From positions 1 to 6,169 of the forward strand of contig CAZVNF010000197.1 of NCBI GenBank assembly GCA_964628215.1: a stretch of DNA of 6,169 nucleotides. Reading direction: 5' to 3'. Of the stretch, positions 3,623-6,169 are shown one piece after another (within the stretch, counting starts at the first letter, position 1; every line of letters starts with the position of its first letter). The notes below the pieces were generated by a model. The model did not search any database, had not been told where the DNA came from, and saw nothing but the letters and a program-made list of their open reading frames with translations. The DNA comes from CAIVAT01 sp964628215 (GTDB lineage: Bacteria > Bacteroidota > Bacteroidia > Bacteroidales > FEN-979). Made by a program: the position numbers and the translations under genes.

Positions 3623-6136
3623 CTATCTTGCCTGGGATGGAGCAATCATGATTTTTTTCACAACCAACTTTTCATTTTTTTGCACTTTCAACAGATAAAT
3701 CCCGGCGGGGAATGAATGAAAATCTGCGATGGTTTTGTAATTTTCGCCGTTTATTTCCGACTGTTCAAGGATGGACCCTTCCATGGATAGGAATTGCCAT
3801 TGACCCTGGTCAAATCCACGAATCGTAAGCATGAAACGACCCGATGACGGGTTCGGGGCTATGGTTACTTCCCGGTATTGCGTTAAGTCGGGCGAGGCAG
3901 TGCAGTTGTCGAAAGTAATCCCGATTGTATCGGTTGCATGGCAGCCGGCAGGATTTGTAACCTGAACCCAGTAATCTGTTGATCCGACCCCGGTTCCTGC
4001 TGAATCTGCAACTATGGTTTGTGTGGTGGCCGATGTTGACCATAAATACACCATCCCGGGGTTGCCTGCATCGAGTAAAATGGTGTTCCATGCGCAGATG
4101 GAGGTATCATTGCCGAGCCTGACCATGGGTGTTTCTCCTGCATTTATAAAACCTGTTTTGGTTTTTGAAGCTGTGGCAATCCCATTTGATACGGTTAAGG
4201 AAACATTGTAAATTCCCGGTGTTTCATACCGGATACTGACCGGATTCTGCACATTGGAGGAAGCGGGTGTCCCTCCCGGAAATTCCCATTCCCAGGATGT
4301 CGGATTTCCGTTTGACAAATCGGTGAAATCCACTGCCATACCGGCGCAGGGGCTGGTGGTTGTCGCGGTGAAGTCGGCACTGAGCGGCAGGGTGAGCATC
4401 TCCACGGCATCGAGGTTAAAGCCTGCACCTGCCCCTGAAGCAGCGCCTGAACCATTGTCTTTGATATACACATAGCGTACTTTGGTAAGCAAGGCTGCAT
4501 TGAGGTCGAAGCTGGCGGTGCCATTCCCTGTGCCGATGGTGGTGTAGGGGCCGTCGATGTTGTTTCCTCCGGATAGTGTATACGATTTGTTGACGGTGCC
4601 CGACTGGATAATTTTAACATCGGCGCCGGGGCCATCAAATATAGTATCTCCCATATCGAGCACGATCCATCCGTTTCTGCCCAGGGAATAGGGGACTCCG
4701 TCGGGGGCTCCCAATGCGCCGGGGGTGTATCCTTCGTCGCCGAAATTATTGCCGGGTATACGGCAGCTAGTCACTTTGCTGGCATAGTAGTGTGATGCCG
4801 GCACCAGCTGAACATCGGCAACGATGTTTCCCTGCCCGGGTACGGCAACATTGAATATTGTTTTTGCCTGGTAACCATTTGCCATCACTTTGAGCGTATA
4901 GGTGCCGGGCACCAGGTATTTGTGGTAATCGCCCACCACAGGATCCGTATATGCGGGAAAGTAGTTGTTTACCCATATAGATGCTCTCACAGGCGCACCC
5001 GTCACGGAGTCAGTCACCATCCCGGTAACTCCCCACCCACACTGATTTATCAACTGGATCATGGCGGGTTTGTTTGCATTGTAGAAATAGCTGATTTGTG
5101 ATGCAGGAGGCTGTTTGTCGAGTGAAATTTCTATGGACCAGCCAATTTGCCCGAGGCTTCCATATTGAAAATCCTTGGTGCTTCCATTGATGGCATACAT
5201 GATATTGTACCCCTGTCCGTAGGTTAAATTCGGGTATCCCGAGGCGTTGGAGTACACACTGGCAAGCTGGTTGATCGGTTCGTAGTCTCTGCATGCCTCC
5301 CCGCGGTAACTCCATGGGTATGAGATTATTTCTGTTCCGCTGTGGTAGTTGGAATACACCACAAACTGGTTATCCAGTATGCCATTGCGAAGGGCTTTTG
5401 TTTCAATCTGCGAAAATGCGCCGTAACTGTTGCCCTCCTGGTTCCACATGTACCCATTGTCGCGGTTGCAGTCGACCCCGTTGTTGTTGTATCGCGACAT
5501 AGATACTCTGCCGTCGGGATTTACCATCAGGTAGAGCCATATCTCCCGGTTGTTGATGAGATCGGTTATGGTTGGATCAGACCCATATGTTAGGCACAAA
5601 TCCCGGGCAAACATGATGATGTTCTGCGATCCGCCAATTTCATCCCCGTGGATTCCGCCATCAAACATGATTTCGGCTTCCGGCTCATCGTTATCCGGAT
5701 TGTCGCTGATCTTGAGTGCGGCAAGCTGGCGGCCTCCCATGGAAGTTCCCCAGCTCACCTTTTTGCAAATGGAAGGAAAATTAGTAGCCAGGCTGTCGGC
5801 AATGGCAATGATCTGTTCGTAGGTATAGTAACCTGATGGTACCAACGGGTTGTCCCAGAAATGGCGGAAGTGTGCATTCAAATCAGGGATGGTTACCTCA
5901 TATTGAAGCCGTTTGGCCTTAAGTGACTTCAGTTCCGAAGGAACCAGGTACATTCTCACAACCGAACCATTTGCAGATGCAGGTTCAAAAGGCAGTCCCA
6001 GGCTGTGAATCTCTTGTAAATCCGCCGAACTTTCTGTAAGAACCCTCACCTCCATTTCACCCTTGCGCCATCCCTGTGCCAGAACATTGCCAAGTATCAT
6101 TGCCAGCAGAATCGTTGCAGCTATTCGTCTGATCAT
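3623..6136 (-). CDS. Secreted M14 zinc carboxypeptidase with PKD domain and T9SS sorting tail
   Basis: The 837-residue product has a signal peptide (1-20, MIRRIAATILLAMILGNVLA, cleavage before Gln21) and a possible propeptide at about 27-90. The M14 peptidase domain spans about 98-365. Zinc ligands are His163 and Glu166 (GGIHGDE) and His265 (NYHSGTE). Substrate-binding candidates are Arg215 and Asn224-Arg225 (DCNRDNGY), and the catalytic glutamate is Glu336 (GWSIEIS), so it should be active. Then follow a carboxypeptidase regulatory-like beta-sandwich (369-445, TGMVTDSVTGAPV), a discoidin-like beta domain (446-583, tentative), a PKD domain (585-667, DFTDLSNGNPTSWEWEFPGG), an Ig/PKD-like repeat (668-745, GNDTSICAWN to DNC) and a type A T9SS sorting domain (757-832, APNPSSGRF, FPAGIYLLKVQ). 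It should cross the outer membrane by T9SS and remove C-terminal residues from peptides outside the cell. Its promoter lies beyond the window or in the last 33 bases, where I see no clear box. Confidence 0.93.
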   Translation of the reverse strand: MIRRIAATILLAMILGNVLAQGWRKGEMEVRVLTESSADLQEIHSLGLPFEPASANGSVVRMYLVPSELKSLKAKRLQYEVTIPDLNAHFRHFWDNPLVPSGYYTYEQIIAIADSLATNFPSICKKVSWGTSMGGRQLAALKISDNPDNDEPEAEIMFDGGIHGDEIGGSQNIIMFARDLCLTYGSDPTITDLINNREIWLYLMVNPDGRVSMSRYNNNGVDCNRDNGYMWNQEGNSYGAFSQIETKALRNGILDNQFVVYSNYHSGTEIISYPWSYRGEACRDYEPINQLASVYSNASGYPNLTYGQGYNIMYAINGSTKDFQYGSLGQIGWSIEISLDKQPPASQISYFYNANKPAMIQLINQCGWGVTGMVTDSVTGAPVRASIWVNNYFPAYTDPVVGDYHKYLVPGTYTLKVMANGYQAKTIFNVAVPGQGNIVADVQLVPASHYYASKVTSCRIPGNNFGDEGYTPGALGAPDGVPYSLGRNGWIVLDMGDTIFDGPGADVKIIQSGTVNKSYTLSGGNNIDGPYTTIGTGNGTASFDLNAALLTKVRYVYIKDNGSGAASGAGAGFNLDAVEMLTLPLSADFTATTTSPCAGMAVDFTDLSNGNPTSWEWEFPGGTPASSNVQNPVSIRYETPGIYNVSLTVSNGIATASKTKTGFINAGETPMVRLGNDTSICAWNTILLDAGNPGMVYLWSTSATTQTIVADSAGTGVGSTDYWVQVTNPAGCHATDTIGITFDNCTASPDLTQYREVTIAPNPSSGRFMLTIRGFDQGQWQFLSMEGSILEQSEINGENYKTIADFHSFPAGIYLLKVQKNEKLVVKKIMIAPSQAR

Positions 6137-6169
6137 ATCTACAGAGTTTAATCAGTTTACCCGTTTATC

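Noticed and set aside
3582..3698. Short plus-strand hydrophobic frame of 38 codons (MLLVVALATFF start)
   Set aside because: It runs through the family B hairpin and antisense to the T9SS tail; hydrophobicity follows from the T-rich strand and no promoter is seen.
4195..4638. Minus-strand frame in another phase of the carboxypeptidase gene
   Set aside because: A Pro/Ser/Ala/Met-rich shadow of the G/C-rich beta-domain coding sequence with no independent start signal.
5010..5315. Minus-strand frame overlapping the M14 domain in another phase
   Set aside because: It overlaps intact catalytic coding sequence and has no recognisable product.

Overview
The window looks like a chromosomal piece from a member of the Bacteroidetes (Bacteroidota), probably an environmental Bacteroidales-type organism assembled from short reads. 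Three things point there: promoters of the TAnnTTTG type with A-rich leaders instead of Shine-Dalgarno sites, a secreted protein ending in a type IX secretion (T9SS) sorting domain, and Bacteroidetes-like versions of Fmt, HU and RsmE. A run of exactly 100 N marks a scaffold gap inside a tandem repeat.

Layout. Positions 1-104 (minus) hold the 5' end of a probable trmH. It is divergent from a membrane-anchored TPR protein gene (204-905, plus), and back-to-back promoter motifs lie between them. A heptamer tandem repeat (910-951) and an intrinsic terminator (958-984) follow, and the terminator's U-tract directly abuts the start codon of fmt (985-1956). A near-consensus promoter then drives a 90-residue HU gene (2100-2372), which ends at a symmetrical terminator (2386-2421). 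That terminator also faces rsmE (2566-3294, minus). Between the terminator and rsmE lies an octamer tandem array (2428-2586, interrupted by the gap), which supplies the last codons and the stop codon of rsmE. Upstream of rsmE, 3295-3622 has no gene but carries a cluster of short palindromic repeats of at least two families. The rest (3623-6136, minus) is one large gene for a secreted multidomain M14 zinc carboxypeptidase with a T9SS tail.

How the genes relate. Three genes act on the translation machinery: TrmH on tRNA, Fmt on initiator tRNA, RsmE on 16S rRNA. HU is the nucleoid protein. The carboxypeptidase is an exported nutrient-scavenging or surface enzyme with no visible link to the others. 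I see no operon of more than one gene with confidence and no defence, mobile or biosynthetic system.

The unexplained content is in the repeats: a 7-bp array, an 8-bp array that has taken over the end of a gene, and two hairpin families whose copies differ by paired, compensating base changes. I found no evidence for a wholly new multi-gene system.
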